A DNA stretch of 64,000 bases from Bacteroidota bacterium (GCA_023457935.1 JAEXBA010000069.1:1-64000), one strand, 5' to 3'; counted from the first letter of the stretch, positions 44,231 to 54,225 are shown. The notes: generated by a model from the letters alone, not told the origin. Translations and numbers: made by a program.

Positions 44231-44734
44231 ATGGCAGAACTGAGAAAAGCAACCGAAAAAGATGCACAACAGATTTGGAAAATCCTAAAGCAGTCTATCG
44301 AAAGACGCCGTCTGGACGGTTCGCAGCAGTGGCAGAATGGTTACCCAAACGAAAACACCGTGAAAAATGATATTGAAAACGGGTACGGTTTTGTCCTGAC
44401 TGATGATAATGAAATCGTCGCTTACGCAGCGTTAATTGAGAATGATGAACCTGCCTACCTTAACATTGACGGTCAATGGCTTTCGGAAGGAGCTTTTCTC
44501 GTAATTCACAGGGTTGGAGTTTCTGACAAGACAGCCGGAAAAGGTTACGCCAAGGAAATATTCAGAAAAATAGAAGAGTATACGCGGAAGATTAATATTC
44601 CGAGTATTAAGGTGGATACCAATTTCGATAACGGAGCCATGCTTCACATTCTTGAAAAACTGGGCTATACTTACTGCGGAGAAGTTATGATGATGGGCGC
44701 ACCCAGAAAAGCATTCGAAAAAATCGTTTTCTGA
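44231..44734 (+). CDS. GNAT family N-acetyltransferase
   Basis: 167 residues. LRKATEKDAQQIWKIL is a typical GNAT start. IHRVGVSDKTAGKGYAKEIF carries the acetyl-CoA motif, and KVDTNFDNGAMLHILEKLGYTYCGEV the C-terminal signature. Convergent with the esterase gene; the two stop codons abut. Substrate unknown. Confidence 0.87.
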   Translation: MAELRKATEKDAQQIWKILKQSIERRRLDGSQQWQNGYPNENTVKNDIENGYGFVLTDDNEIVAYAALIENDEPAYLNIDGQWLSEGAFLVIHRVGVSDKTAGKGYAKEIFRKIEEYTRKINIPSIKVDTNFDNGAMLHILEKLGYTYCGEVMMMGAPRKAFEKIVF

Positions 44735-46081
44735 TTACACTTTCCTGATATCAAGAATTTCAGGAATTTCGAGTTTCGGATTAATTGTTCCGGTACGGAT
44801 AAAACTTCCCCAGATCTTAAGCATTTGTTCACTGTATGCGGAAAATTCTTCCATCGGAATATTCTGTAAGAGACCGGTATTTTTCCAGTTTTCTTCATGG
44901 GGAAAAATCAGTGGTAAGTCGATGCAGTGTGCCGCTCCGTAATTTTTACCTTCAAAACCAGCGTGAATTCTGAACTGGTAGACATTAGCGCCTGCTTTGG
45001 CAAACAGTTTGGCAAACAGTTTTGCAGGTTTTCCGTAAATGGTTTCTGTTGTAAGACGGACCGCTTTCCGGATCAGTTTGCCGGCATAACCTGAATGAAA
45101 CCTTTTTTCAAGGTTCTCGTTTGCTGCAACATAAAACGCGGTTTCTTCATCATTCAGCCCAATCATTATATCAAATTTAGACGCTTTTTCTTTCCATTTT
45201 TCAAGCGAATCTTTCTCAGCTGGCAAAGGCTCAAATCCGTATTGTGTTCCGAAAGGCATTGCTGCTTTCAATCCGAATTTCATAACAGAAGGAGCGTTTT
45301 CACGTTGGGCTTTCAGTATTTTATCTGAATCTTCTTCGTGAAGAAACTCTGATAATTTTTCAGAGAAAAAACGGCTCATTTTCTGTCTTTTTCTTCTAAG
45401 TCCGAGAGGTGCGCTCTGGATGATTACACGATGAAAAAGTCCTTCAACACCTTTTGAAATCATGAGGTGTGCAGCAGCATCTCCGCCGGAACTTTGTCCC
45501 ATAACGGTAATATTTTCAGGATTCCCTCCAAAACTACTAATATTTCTTTTTATCCATTTAAGACCTTCAATAATATCAAGCAGACCTAAATTTGCCGGCC
45601 GTTCATCATAACCGCCGAGGAAACCGAAAAATCCGAGTCGGTATGTTAACGATACGACAATGATTTTTTCTTCTGAAACCAGCATTTCAGGATTGGAAAT
45701 ATGCGCTTCGCCACCACCGAGTTCGTAAGATCCGCCGTGAATCCAGACAAGAACCGGCAATGGCTCTTCCTGCTCTGTTTTTTTGGGAACCGTAATAGTG
45801 AGAAACTGGCAGGATTCTTCCGACCTGAAATTTTCAACAGTTGATTTTCCTATCATACGGTCGAGAAACGGACTTATATTCTGTGGACAAACCGGAATTT
45901 TTTCAGACTGCTCAACAAAATCTTCAGTTTCCTTCACTGCTGCAGACACTTTAAAACGTTCCGAATCCGCATACCGCAAAGAACTGAAAACCAGACATTT
46001 TTCAGTAGAGTATCCTTTAACTTTTCCTGCCGGAGCGTTTACTGTTACAGTTTCTTCGGGCTTTCTGCAATCTTCGTTCAT
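44735..46081 (-). CDS. Type B carboxylesterase/lipase family protein
   Basis: 448 residues. Nucleophile Ser in VMGQSSGGDAAAHL, oxyanion-hole HGGSYELGGGE, acidic residue region around GLNDEETAFY, and a C-terminal His in AAHCIDLPLIF. No signal peptide is seen, so it is probably cytoplasmic, although many relatives are secreted. Substrate unknown. Divergent from the GbsR/MarR regulator. Confidence 0.88.
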   Translation of the reverse strand: MNEDCRKPEETVTVNAPAGKVKGYSTEKCLVFSSLRYADSERFKVSAAVKETEDFVEQSEKIPVCPQNISPFLDRMIGKSTVENFRSEESCQFLTITVPKKTEQEEPLPVLVWIHGGSYELGGGEAHISNPEMLVSEEKIIVVSLTYRLGFFGFLGGYDERPANLGLLDIIEGLKWIKRNISSFGGNPENITVMGQSSGGDAAAHLMISKGVEGLFHRVIIQSAPLGLRRKRQKMSRFFSEKLSEFLHEEDSDKILKAQRENAPSVMKFGLKAAMPFGTQYGFEPLPAEKDSLEKWKEKASKFDIMIGLNDEETAFYVAANENLEKRFHSGYAGKLIRKAVRLTTETIYGKPAKLFAKLFAKAGANVYQFRIHAGFEGKNYGAAHCIDLPLIFPHEENWKNTGLLQNIPMEEFSAYSEQMLKIWGSFIRTGTINPKLEIPEILDIRKV

Positions 46082-46154
46082 ACTTCACAAATTTAAGGCA
46101 TTTCATTTTTCCTGTTCTTTACATCTTATTACAAAAGATTTAATCTATTGTTTT

Positions 46155-46194
46155 AATTGGTTCGTTTGGTTCTGAACTAATTTTTGTACTTTTG
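46155..46194 (+). promoter_or_regulatory. Promoter and operator of the efflux operon
   Basis: TTTG at 46165-46168 and TACTTTTG at 46187-46194 are 18 bases apart. AATTGGTTC (46155-46163) and GAACTAATT (46174-46182) form an inverted repeat with one mismatch, enclosing the -33 element. A repressor bound here would block transcription. Confidence 0.62.
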
Positions 46195-46198
46195 CAGA

Positions 46199-46687
46199 AT
46201 GAAACAACCGTCACATAAGCAGGACAGACTGAAACTGGACGAAAATATCTTCCAGGATCTGGTGCGCATTTACATCGATCAGCATGGTCTGGCTCCTCTT
46301 GCGGCAAAAATTTACGCCTATCTTGTCTTTGATTTTCAGAAACAAGGTGTAACTTTCGATGATTTTGTAGAAATATTCTCTTCAAGCAAAAGCTCGGTGT
46401 CATCGAGTCTTCATCACCTGATTAATAACGGGTTTATTAAAGACATTAACCGTATTGACGAGCGCCGCAGATATTTTGTGCTGAATGACGAGTATATGCG
46501 TACACATTTTGAAGTAATTATAATGAAGCTGGAAAAGGAACTGGAAATCACCAGAAGTCTGAAAGAGTTCTACGAAAACCAAAGCGGAAACCGTAAAAGC
46601 AACCTTGATGTGTATATAAAATTACTCACCAACAACATTACCAACATTAAAGAATCTATTCAAGAAATAAAATTAAATGAAAAATAA
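46199..46687 (+). CDS. GbsR/MarR-family transcriptional regulator of the efflux operon
   Basis: 162 residues from the ATG at 46199. A winged-helix domain (LAPLAAKIYAYLVF, FDDFVEIFSSSKSSVSSSLHHLINNGFI, DERRRYFVL) precedes a coiled-coil-like C-terminus (IIMKLEKELEITRSLKEFYENQ), as in GbsR-type proteins. It is the first gene of the RND operon and overlaps the adaptor gene by 11 bases. It likely represses the operon through the repeat at 46155. A start at 46184 would fall in the promoter and is rejected. Confidence 0.87.
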   Translation: MKQPSHKQDRLKLDENIFQDLVRIYIDQHGLAPLAAKIYAYLVFDFQKQGVTFDDFVEIFSSSKSSVSSSLHHLINNGFIKDINRIDERRRYFVLNDEYMRTHFEVIIMKLEKELEITRSLKEFYENQSGNRKSNLDVYIKLLTNNITNIKESIQEIKLNEK

Positions 46688-47906
46688 ATTTGCAATCCTT
46701 GCTTTTTCTGCACTGGCACTTTCGTCATGCAAAAAAGGAAATGAAGCGCCGGCTCAGGGCCCGAAAGCAGTTTCCACTGTACAGGCGGAAACCAGAAACG
46801 TAACTGGCTATACCACTTTCCCAGCGAGCATCCAGGGAAGAGTAAACAATGATGTGCGGGCAAAAATACAGGGTTATATAACGCAGGTTTTGGTGGATGA
46901 AGGGCAGTATGTATCAAAAGGCCAGCCTTTATTCCGTCTTGAAACCAATGCTTTGAGCCAGAGTGCTTCTGCGGCAAGAGCAGGCGTTGGAGCAGCACGT
47001 TCTAGTGTTTCCGCAGCCGATGCCAATGTGAAAGCAGCGCAGGCAAGTGTAAACGCAGCGAAAGTGGAAGTGGACAAACTTCGTCCGTTGGTAGAAAAAA
47101 ACATCATCAGTAATGTTCAGCTGCAGACGGCACAGGCCAATCTTGCAAGAGCCCAGGCACAGCTTTCGCAGGCTGTTGCAGCAAAACAGCAGGCAAGTGC
47201 GGGCGTTGCGCAGGCACAGGCTAATTTTCAGGGAGTGCAGGAAAATGTCAATTACTCTATCATCCGTGCACCGATTTCCGGTGTAATAGGAAAAATTAAC
47301 ATGAGAAACGGTAGTTTGGTTGGCCCGAACGATCCGTCACCAATTACAACTGTTTCCGATACCAACGAACTGTACGCTTATTTTTCGATGAACGAAAAAG
47401 AATATCTGGACTTTCTGAAAAATTCCTACGGAGCAAATGTTCCCGAAAAGCTTAAAAATATGCCGATGGTTGATCTTGAACTGGCCAACGGAGAGATTTA
47501 TGGTGAAAAAGGAAGAGTGGAAGCCGTTACGGGACAGATTGATCCGGCAACTGGAAGTATTCAGTTCAGGGTTTCCTTACCGAATCCACAGAAACTGCTC
47601 AGCAACGGAAACAGCGGAAAAATAAGAATTCCGAAACTGTATGACAACGCTGTGGTAATTCCTGAAACAGCGACATATGAACAGCAGGGCCTTGTTTACG
47701 TGTATAAAGTAGAGCAGGATACTGCGAAAAACTATACCGTGAAAGTTCTGGACCGCGTAGACAACATGGTAATTGTTGAAAGCGGTGTGAAAAAGGGTGA
47801 AAACGTGATTGCGGAAGGTGTTGGAACACTGAAGCCCGGCACTCCGGTAAAGCCACAGCCAAAGAAATTCGACGACATTGTTAACTCGATAAAACCGGTA
47901 TTCTAA
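46677..47906 (+). CDS. RND efflux transporter periplasmic adaptor subunit
   Basis: 409 residues. A lipoprotein signal ends in LALSSC, so it is anchored in the inner membrane. It has HlyD/AcrA architecture: a lipoyl half-motif (VRAKIQGYITQVLVDEGQYVSKGQPLF), a long Ala-rich coiled coil (about 95-180), the second lipoyl half (IIRAPISGVIGKINMRNGSLV), then beta-barrel and membrane-proximal domains. It links the RND pump to the outer-membrane channel. Overlaps the regulator gene by 11 bases. Confidence 0.94.
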   Translation: MKNKFAILAFSALALSSCKKGNEAPAQGPKAVSTVQAETRNVTGYTTFPASIQGRVNNDVRAKIQGYITQVLVDEGQYVSKGQPLFRLETNALSQSASAARAGVGAARSSVSAADANVKAAQASVNAAKVEVDKLRPLVEKNIISNVQLQTAQANLARAQAQLSQAVAAKQQASAGVAQAQANFQGVQENVNYSIIRAPISGVIGKINMRNGSLVGPNDPSPITTVSDTNELYAYFSMNEKEYLDFLKNSYGANVPEKLKNMPMVDLELANGEIYGEKGRVEAVTGQIDPATGSIQFRVSLPNPQKLLSNGNSGKIRIPKLYDNAVVIPETATYEQQGLVYVYKVEQDTAKNYTVKVLDRVDNMVIVESGVKKGENVIAEGVGTLKPGTPVKPQPKKFDDIVNSIKPVF

Positions 47907-47916
47907 ATAGAAATTT

Positions 47917-50900
47917 ATGGTAAAAAGATTCATAAACAGACCGGTTTTATCCACTGTAATTTCTATCCTCATTGTTATTTTGGGGATTCTGGGATTTCTG
48001 CAGCTGCCGGTAACCCAATACCCTGATATTGCTCCGCCAACCGTGAGAATTCAGGCCAATTATACCGGTGCGAATGCCCAGACGGTGATGAACTCGGTTG
48101 TAATTCCGATTGAAGAACAGGTGAACGGTGTTGAAGGTATGGATTATATTTCCTCTTCTGCCGGAAACAACGGTTCAGCCACGATTCAGATTTTCTTTAA
48201 ACAGGGTATTGATCCTGATATTGCAGCGGTAACGGTACAAAACCAGGTTCAGCGAGCAATTCCTTTGCTGCCCGGTGAAGTAACAAGAGCCGGTGTAACG
48301 GTAAACAAACAGCAGACCAGCGCACTGATGTTCCTTTCGTTTTATACCGACAATCCGCAACTGGATGAAGTCTGGCTTCAGAATTACATGAACATCAACA
48401 TTATTCCTGCTCTTAAAAGGGTGAACGGAGTTGGTGACGCCATGGCATTCGGAGGAAAAACATATTCCATGAGAATCTGGATAGATCCTTCAAAAATGGC
48501 GGCTTATGGTCTGGAACCTTCCGAAGTTTCCAATGCAATAAACGAACAGTCTCGTGAAGCAGCGGCCGGACAGCTTGGTGAAAACAGCGGTTCATCATTT
48601 CAGTATGTCATTACCTATCCTGGAAAATATGATGAAGTAGACGAATTTGAAAACATCATTATCCGCGCTTTAGGAAACGGAGAGTACCTTCGCCTTAAAG
48701 ATGTTGCTGAGATTAAGCTGGATGCACTTTCTTATACCGGTGTGGGTGAAAACAACGGAAGACGCTCCATTTCAATGGGTATTTTCCAGACTCCGGGATC
48801 CAACGCTCAGGAAATCATCAAAGATATCAAATCATTTCTCGAAGAAAATGCCAAAACACTTCCTGAAGGTGTAGGATACAGTATAAACTTTGATACCAAT
48901 GAATTCCTCGAGGCATCAATGCAAAAAGTGTTGATGACTTTCCTTGAAGCATTTGCGCTGGTGTTCCTGGTGGTTTTTATTTTCCTTCAGGATTGGCGTT
49001 CAACACTTATTCCGGCCATTGCGGTTCCGGTTTCCATTATCGGTACTTTCTTCTTTCTGAATTTACTGGGCTACTCGCTGAATCTCCTGACACTTTTCGC
49101 ATTGGTTTTAGCGATCGGTATTGTCGTCGATGATGCAATTGTTGTAGTTGAAGCCGTGCACGCAAAAATGGAGCACGGTATTTCTGACGCCAAAAAAGCT
49201 ACCGTTGAAGCGATGGACGAAATCACGGGCGCCATTATTTCCATTACGTTGGTTATGGCAGCAGTTTTTATTCCCGTAACTTTCCTGACAGGTCCAACCG
49301 GTGTTTTTTATCAGCAGTTTGGTATCACTCTGATTATTTCGATTCTTATTTCTGCGGTTAACGCGCTTACTTTAAGTCCCGTGCTCTGTTCGCTGTTCCT
49401 GAAACCGCCTGCACATCACAGTAAAGAATATGCAGAGATGTCATTCATGCAGAAGTTTTTCCACAAGTTCAATATTGGCTTTAATGCAGCAACACGCCGT
49501 TATGGAAAATCGTTTGCATTCCTTCTGCGCCATAAGTGGGTAACACTTTTGGTTTTTGTGGCGGGTGGACTAACATTCTGGTGGGCCAATTCAACCATGA
49601 AAACAGGATTCATCCCGAAAGAAGACCGTGGAATTATCTTTACCGATATTCAGCTTCCACCGGGAGCTTCAATGGAACGTACCTATAATATTCTGAAGGA
49701 TTTACAGCAGGAAGCAAGAAAAATTCCTGGTGTTATGAACGTCACTTTTACTGCCAGCCGAGGATTTATGTCGGGTCAGGGCTCAAACGTAGGACAGGCC
49801 TTCGTGAAACTGAAACCTTTTGATGAACGCCTGAAAGAAGACGGACAAAGTGTTGACGATATCACAAAAAGACTTTTCGGCCTTTCTGCCAAATATCCAG
49901 ATGCAAAAATTGTATTCTTTTCGCCACCGAGTGTACCCGGTTTCGGGCAGAGCGACGGTTTTTCTGCCGTACTTCTTGATAAATCCGGTGGAGATCTGAA
50001 GAAACTGAACGATGTTGCTCAGCAATATATCGGCGCACTTATGCAGAGACCAGAAATTCAGTTCGCATCTACATCATTCAACACCAATTATCCGCAGTAT
50101 ATGCTGGAAGTGAATGTTCCGAGAGCAAAGGAAAGCGGTGTATCGCTGAACAGTATCCTGAGTACAATGCAGGGTTATATCGGCGGGATTTATTCTTCGG
50201 ATTTCACGAAATACGGAAAACAGTTCCGAGTGATGATTCAGGCACTGCCATCCGACAGAAGTTCGGCGGAAAGTCTGAACTCAATTTATGTAAAAACCAA
50301 CACCGGCGCCATGGCTCCGATTTCGCAGTTTGTTTCTCTGGAAAGAAGCTACGGACCACAGTCGATTGAGCGTTACAACCTGTTTACTTCTGTAAGTATT
50401 TCCGGTTCAAGTAATCCTGGATTTTCCACCGGTGATGCCATCAAAGCAGTTCAGGAAACCGCTGCAGAACATTTGCCGGCAGACTATGACGTTGAATTTA
50501 CAGGATTAACCAAAGAAGAAATGAACGCCGGTTCGCAAACGTATGTGATCTTCCTGCTGAGTTTCATTTTTGTGTATTTCATTCTTGCAGCACAATATGA
50601 AAGTTATATGCTTCCGTTTGCAGTTATACTTTCGCTTCCGCTTGGTGTAATTGGTGCGTTTTTCGGACAGCGCGTTTTTGGACTTGAAAACAATATTTAT
50701 TTCCAGATTGCGATTATCATGCTCATCGGACTTCTCGCGAAAAATGCCATTCTTATTGTAGAATTTGCGGTGCAGCGAAGACATCACGGTGAAACACTGG
50801 CAATGTCTGCCATCAATGCAGCAAAGGCCCGTTTACGACCGATTCTTATGACCTCTTTTGCCTTTATCTTCGGTATGTTGCCGCTGGTATTTGCAAGCGG

Positions 50901-51066
50901 AATTGGCTCTGTAGGAAACCGTTCAATCGGTACCGGTGCCGCTGCAGGACTTTTAATCGGAACATTTTTCGGTTTGATTGCGATTCCGGTTCTGTATGTA
51001 ATTTTCCAGTATCTGCAGGAAAAAATTAAACCAATCAAAACGAAGGAAATTAATTTAGGTGAATAG
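47917..51066 (+). CDS. RND efflux transporter permease, HAE1 (AcrB-like) family
   Basis: 1049 residues, the usual length. It starts MVKRFINRPVLSTVISILIV. Twelve membrane helices are expected, in two sets. The proton-relay pair in TM4 is seen as GIVVDDAIVVVEAVH, with the conserved second half GLLAKNAILIVEFA in TM11. Large periplasmic loops include GANAQTVMNSVV and PPGASMERTY. It is an inner-membrane drug/proton antiporter, 10 bases after the adaptor gene. Confidence 0.96.
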   Translation: MVKRFINRPVLSTVISILIVILGILGFLQLPVTQYPDIAPPTVRIQANYTGANAQTVMNSVVIPIEEQVNGVEGMDYISSSAGNNGSATIQIFFKQGIDPDIAAVTVQNQVQRAIPLLPGEVTRAGVTVNKQQTSALMFLSFYTDNPQLDEVWLQNYMNINIIPALKRVNGVGDAMAFGGKTYSMRIWIDPSKMAAYGLEPSEVSNAINEQSREAAAGQLGENSGSSFQYVITYPGKYDEVDEFENIIIRALGNGEYLRLKDVAEIKLDALSYTGVGENNGRRSISMGIFQTPGSNAQEIIKDIKSFLEENAKTLPEGVGYSINFDTNEFLEASMQKVLMTFLEAFALVFLVVFIFLQDWRSTLIPAIAVPVSIIGTFFFLNLLGYSLNLLTLFALVLAIGIVVDDAIVVVEAVHAKMEHGISDAKKATVEAMDEITGAIISITLVMAAVFIPVTFLTGPTGVFYQQFGITLIISILISAVNALTLSPVLCSLFLKPPAHHSKEYAEMSFMQKFFHKFNIGFNAATRRYGKSFAFLLRHKWVTLLVFVAGGLTFWWANSTMKTGFIPKEDRGIIFTDIQLPPGASMERTYNILKDLQQEARKIPGVMNVTFTASRGFMSGQGSNVGQAFVKLKPFDERLKEDGQSVDDITKRLFGLSAKYPDAKIVFFSPPSVPGFGQSDGFSAVLLDKSGGDLKKLNDVAQQYIGALMQRPEIQFASTSFNTNYPQYMLEVNVPRAKESGVSLNSILSTMQGYIGGIYSSDFTKYGKQFRVMIQALPSDRSSAESLNSIYVKTNTGAMAPISQFVSLERSYGPQSIERYNLFTSVSISGSSNPGFSTGDAIKAVQETAAEHLPADYDVEFTGLTKEEMNAGSQTYVIFLLSFIFVYFILAAQYESYMLPFAVILSLPLGVIGAFFGQRVFGLENNIYFQIAIIMLIGLLAKNAILIVEFAVQRRHHGETLAMSAINAAKARLRPILMTSFAFIFGMLPLVFASGIGSVGNRSIGTGAAAGLLIGTFFGLIAIPVLYVIFQYLQEKIKPIKTKEINLGE

Positions 51067-51079
51067 TAGATTGAATTTT

Positions 51080-52492
51080 ATGAATAAAATACTGAAAATA
51101 AAACCCATACTTACGGTAATTTTCGCTGCCCTGATTCTTTCATCATGTGTAGCAAGACAGCCGTACGAAAGGCCGGAAAACGTTATCAGCGCGAATCTGT
51201 TCCGTACTGATATGATTCCTCAGGACAGTCTCAACATGGCTAATCTTTCGTGGAAACAGGTGTTTACAGATCCTTTACTGCAGAAACATATTCAGACTGC
51301 GCTCGACAATAATCTGGATGTACGTATTGCCGGTCAGAACATTCTGATTGCCGAAGCATACCTGAAACAGAGCAAAGCTGCATATATTCCTACATTTAGC
51401 GTTGGCGCGAACCACACGTTCCAGACACAGTCGATGAACACACAGTTCGGTAGAATCATCGGTGAAAGAAGGTACATCAATCAGTTTGATCTTACCGGTC
51501 AGGTTGGTTGGGAAATTGATATCTGGGGAAAACTGAAAGCACAGGAAAAAGCCCAGCTGGCTAGTTATCTGAGTACCGTTGCCGGACATCAGACGGTAAA
51601 AAGTGATTTGGTGGCGTCTGTTGCCAATCTCTATTATCAGTTGCTGGCTCTGGACGAACAGAAGAAAGTTGTCACCAATACGATTACCGTTCGCCAAACC
51701 AATCTGGAAACCACTCAGGCCCTGAAAGATGCCGGAACTTTAACCGAAGTGGCCGTTCAGCAAAGTCAGGCCTTGGTTTACAATGCTGAAGCGATGCTGA
51801 TTGACATGGATACGCAGATCCGATTGCTGGAAAATGCAATGAGCATGCTTTTGGCAAAACCTTCTCAAACCATCGAAAGAACGACGCTGAATCAGCAGAA
51901 CGTACCAGTTGATCTTGATGCGGGTTATCCAATGACACTGCTGGCCAACCGTCCTGATGTAAGGGCAGCCGAATACGATTTCATGAATGCTTTTGAGCTT
52001 ACTCAGGCAGCGAAAGCGAATTTTTATCCGACGCTGAGAATTACCGGAAGCGGTGGTTTTCAAAGTATTGAACTTGAGGATTTATTCAGTGTTAATGCGT
52101 TGTTTGCCAATGTTGTTTCAGGTTTGACTCAGCCAATTCTGAACCGTCGCCAGATTCGTTCAGAATACGAGGCAAGTCTTGCAAGGAAGGAATCCGCATT
52201 GCTGAATTTCCAGAAATCTGTACTGAATGCCGGTCGTGAAGTTTCTGATGCTTTGGCCGTTTATCAGGCGCAGGACAGTTTTGTAAACAAGAAACAGCAG
52301 GAACTCGAGGCGTATCAGAAATCGGTTGATTTCGCGCAGCAACTCGTAAATTACGGTATGGCGAATTATCTGGAAGTACTGAATGCCAATGTAGCTCAGC
52401 TGAATGCAGAACTCAACATAACCAATGCGAAGTACAACAAGCTAAAAGCCGGCGTAGATCTTTATCAGGCGCTGGGCGGCGGCTGGAGATAA
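51080..52492 (+). CDS. Outer membrane efflux lipoprotein, NodT/TolC-like
   Basis: 470 residues from the ATG at 51080; the lipobox LILSSC follows a hydrophobic signal. Two OEP repeats are visible (ALDNNLDVRIAGQNILIAEA; AANRPDVRAAEYDF-type in LLANRPDVRAAEYDFMNA). The YEASLARKESALLNFQKSVLNAGREVSDALAVY stretch, split here by rule, is the second helical barrel. It forms the outer-membrane exit of the RND pump. A GTG at 51059 overlaps the pump gene and lacks a signal in frame, so it is not chosen. Confidence 0.93.
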   Translation: MNKILKIKPILTVIFAALILSSCVARQPYERPENVISANLFRTDMIPQDSLNMANLSWKQVFTDPLLQKHIQTALDNNLDVRIAGQNILIAEAYLKQSKAAYIPTFSVGANHTFQTQSMNTQFGRIIGERRYINQFDLTGQVGWEIDIWGKLKAQEKAQLASYLSTVAGHQTVKSDLVASVANLYYQLLALDEQKKVVTNTITVRQTNLETTQALKDAGTLTEVAVQQSQALVYNAEAMLIDMDTQIRLLENAMSMLLAKPSQTIERTTLNQQNVPVDLDAGYPMTLLANRPDVRAAEYDFMNAFELTQAAKANFYPTLRITGSGGFQSIELEDLFSVNALFANVVSGLTQPILNRRQIRSEYEASLARKESALLNFQKSVLNAGREVSDALAVYQAQDSFVNKKQQELEAYQKSVDFAQQLVNYGMANYLEVLNANVAQLNAELNITNAKYNKLKAGVDLYQALGGGWR

Positions 52493-52500
52493 TCATAACA

Positions 52501-52528
52501 AAAGCGGACTTCGGTTCGCTTTTTTATT
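52501..52528 (+). terminator. Terminator of the efflux operon
   Basis: AAAGCGGAC, loop TTCG and GTTCGCTTT, followed by T residues. The core is identical to the terminator at 3101. Confidence 0.82.
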
Positions 52529-52592
52529 TTACAGATAACAGTTTTAGAAAATCTGGATATCAACATGAAGTTTTTTTGATTAAATTTGATTT

Positions 52593-53183
52593 ATGACAAA
52601 CATGAATCATTACCTTTCTGAAGTGTTGGACATTCCGCTGGAAAGTGTACCGACGTGCAGTAGGTTTTATACAGAGAAAAATGTTGGAAAAGGAGCACTT
52701 CTTCTTCAGGAAGGTGATGTATGCCGTCATACTTTTTTTGTGGAAAGCGGGCTGCTGAAAATGTATTCCATTGATAAAAACGGAAAGGAACACATCATTC
52801 AGTTTGCGCCGGCGCAGTGGCTGATGAGCGACAGAAGTTCGCTTTATTTCGGTGAGAAATCAAAATACTATATTGAAGCGGTTGAAGATTCCAAAATCCT
52901 GCTTCTTGACAATGATTTTTTCCCGAATCTGAAACTTAATTTCCCGGGAACCATCGTGAATAACGATCTTTTACTTCAGAAACACATCCGTAATCTTCAG
53001 AACCGCGTGAATTCACTTTTGGGTGAAACTGCTGAAGAACGATATCTCAACTTTATTAAAATGTATCCGGATCTGATGCTTCGTGTTCCGCAGTGGATGG
53101 TAGCTTCTTATTTGGGAATTACACCGGAAAGCTTAAGCCGTGTAAGAAAAGAACTGGCCAAAAAGAACTTTCAGCCGGGATAA
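52593..53183 (+). CDS. Crp/Fnr family transcriptional regulator
   Basis: 196 residues. A cyclic-nucleotide-binding-like beta-roll at about 15-125 (KNVGKGALLLQEGDVCRHTFFVESGLLKMYS) lacks the Cys cluster of Fnr and the RxS cAMP motif. A C-terminal helix-turn-helix occupies about 165-190 (PQWMVASYLGITPESLSRVRKEL). The effector and targets are unknown. Followed by a terminator shared with rpoD. Confidence 0.88.
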   Translation: MTNMNHYLSEVLDIPLESVPTCSRFYTEKNVGKGALLLQEGDVCRHTFFVESGLLKMYSIDKNGKEHIIQFAPAQWLMSDRSSLYFGEKSKYYIEAVEDSKILLLDNDFFPNLKLNFPGTIVNNDLLLQKHIRNLQNRVNSLLGETAEERYLNFIKMYPDLMLRVPQWMVASYLGITPESLSRVRKELAKKNFQPG

Positions 53184-53204
53184 CAATCAGTTAATACAAA
53201 TAAA

Positions 53205-53233
53205 AAAGCCGCATATTTTTGCGGCTTTGTGAG
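53205..53233. terminator. Terminator between the Crp-like gene and rpoD
   Basis: AAAGCCGCA (53205-53213) and TGCGGCTTT (53220-53228) form a perfect 9-bp stem with a 6-nt loop, with A and T runs on either side for the convergent genes. Confidence 0.82.
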
Positions 53234-53245
53234 TTTTACGATTAA

Positions 53246-54112
53246 TTATTTACCGAGGTAAGATTTCAGAATCTTGCTTCTGGTATTGTGTTTCAGTCGT
53301 TTGATTGCTTTTTCCTTAATCTGGCGAACGCGTTCTCTCGTCAGGTCGAAAGTTTCTCCGATTTCTTCCAGCGTCATCGGGTGTTTTCCGTTCAATCCGA
53401 AATACAGTCTTACCAAATCTGCTTCTCTTGGAGTAAGCGTCTGCAAAGCTCTTTCAATTTCAATCTGAAGCGATTCCAGCATCAGGTCTTTATCCGGACT
53501 TGGAGATTCTCCCGAACGCAAAACGTCATAAAGATTGGAATCTTCACCTTCTACCAATGGTGCATCCATCGAAAGGTGACGGCCGCTGTTTTTCATGGAT
53601 TCCTTAATGTCGTCTTCGCTCATGTCCAGAACTTCGGCCAGCTCTTCCGGAGAAGGCGGTCTTTCGTTTTCCTGTTCTAGGTGAGCGTATGCTTTGTTGA
53701 TTTTATTGATAGAACCAATTTTATTCAAAGGCAATCTTACAATTCTCGACTGTTCTGCAAGTGCCTGCAAAATACTCTGACGGATCCACCAAACGGCGTA
53801 CGAGATAAATTTAAAACCTCTTGTTTCGTCGTATCTTTTTGCAGCTTTCATCAGCCCGAGATTTCCTTCATTAATTAAATCCGGCAGAGAAAGACCCTGA
53901 TTCTGGTACTGTTTGGACACGGAAACCACGAAACGAAGGTTGGCTTTGATGAGTTTTTCCAGTGCGGCTCTGTCGCCGGCGCGGATTCTTTGTGCCAGTT
54001 CTACTTCTTCGTCAGCGGTAATCAGTTCCACTTTACCAATTTCCTGCAGGTATTTGTCTAATGATGCGGTTTCCCTGTTGGTAACCTGTTTTGTAATTTT
54101 AAGCTGTCTCAT
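53246..54112 (-). CDS. rpoD: RNA polymerase primary sigma factor
   Basis: 288 residues. Regions 1.2 to 4.2 are present without region 1.1, the short form of Bacteroidota. Region 2: RFVVSVSKQYQNQGLSLPD, then DETRGFKFISYAVWWIRQSI. Region 4: LTPREADLVRLYFGLNG, and MTLEEIGETFDLTRERVRQIKEKAIKRL. It reads the TAnnTTTG promoters seen across this window. Monocistronic. Confidence 0.95.
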   Translation of the reverse strand: MRQLKITKQVTNRETASLDKYLQEIGKVELITADEEVELAQRIRAGDRAALEKLIKANLRFVVSVSKQYQNQGLSLPDLINEGNLGLMKAAKRYDETRGFKFISYAVWWIRQSILQALAEQSRIVRLPLNKIGSINKINKAYAHLEQENERPPSPEELAEVLDMSEDDIKESMKNSGRHLSMDAPLVEGEDSNLYDVLRSGESPSPDKDLMLESLQIEIERALQTLTPREADLVRLYFGLNGKHPMTLEEIGETFDLTRERVRQIKEKAIKRLKHNTRSKILKSYLGK

Positions 54113-54225
54113 TTAGAAAAATAAGGCCCGGTTTTATTGGGCTCTAATTTATTATACGTTAGAGATCTTAAAAAGGTTACACAATTTTTACTTTTTTTTC
54201 GAAATAAATACAGTTTTTATTTTTC

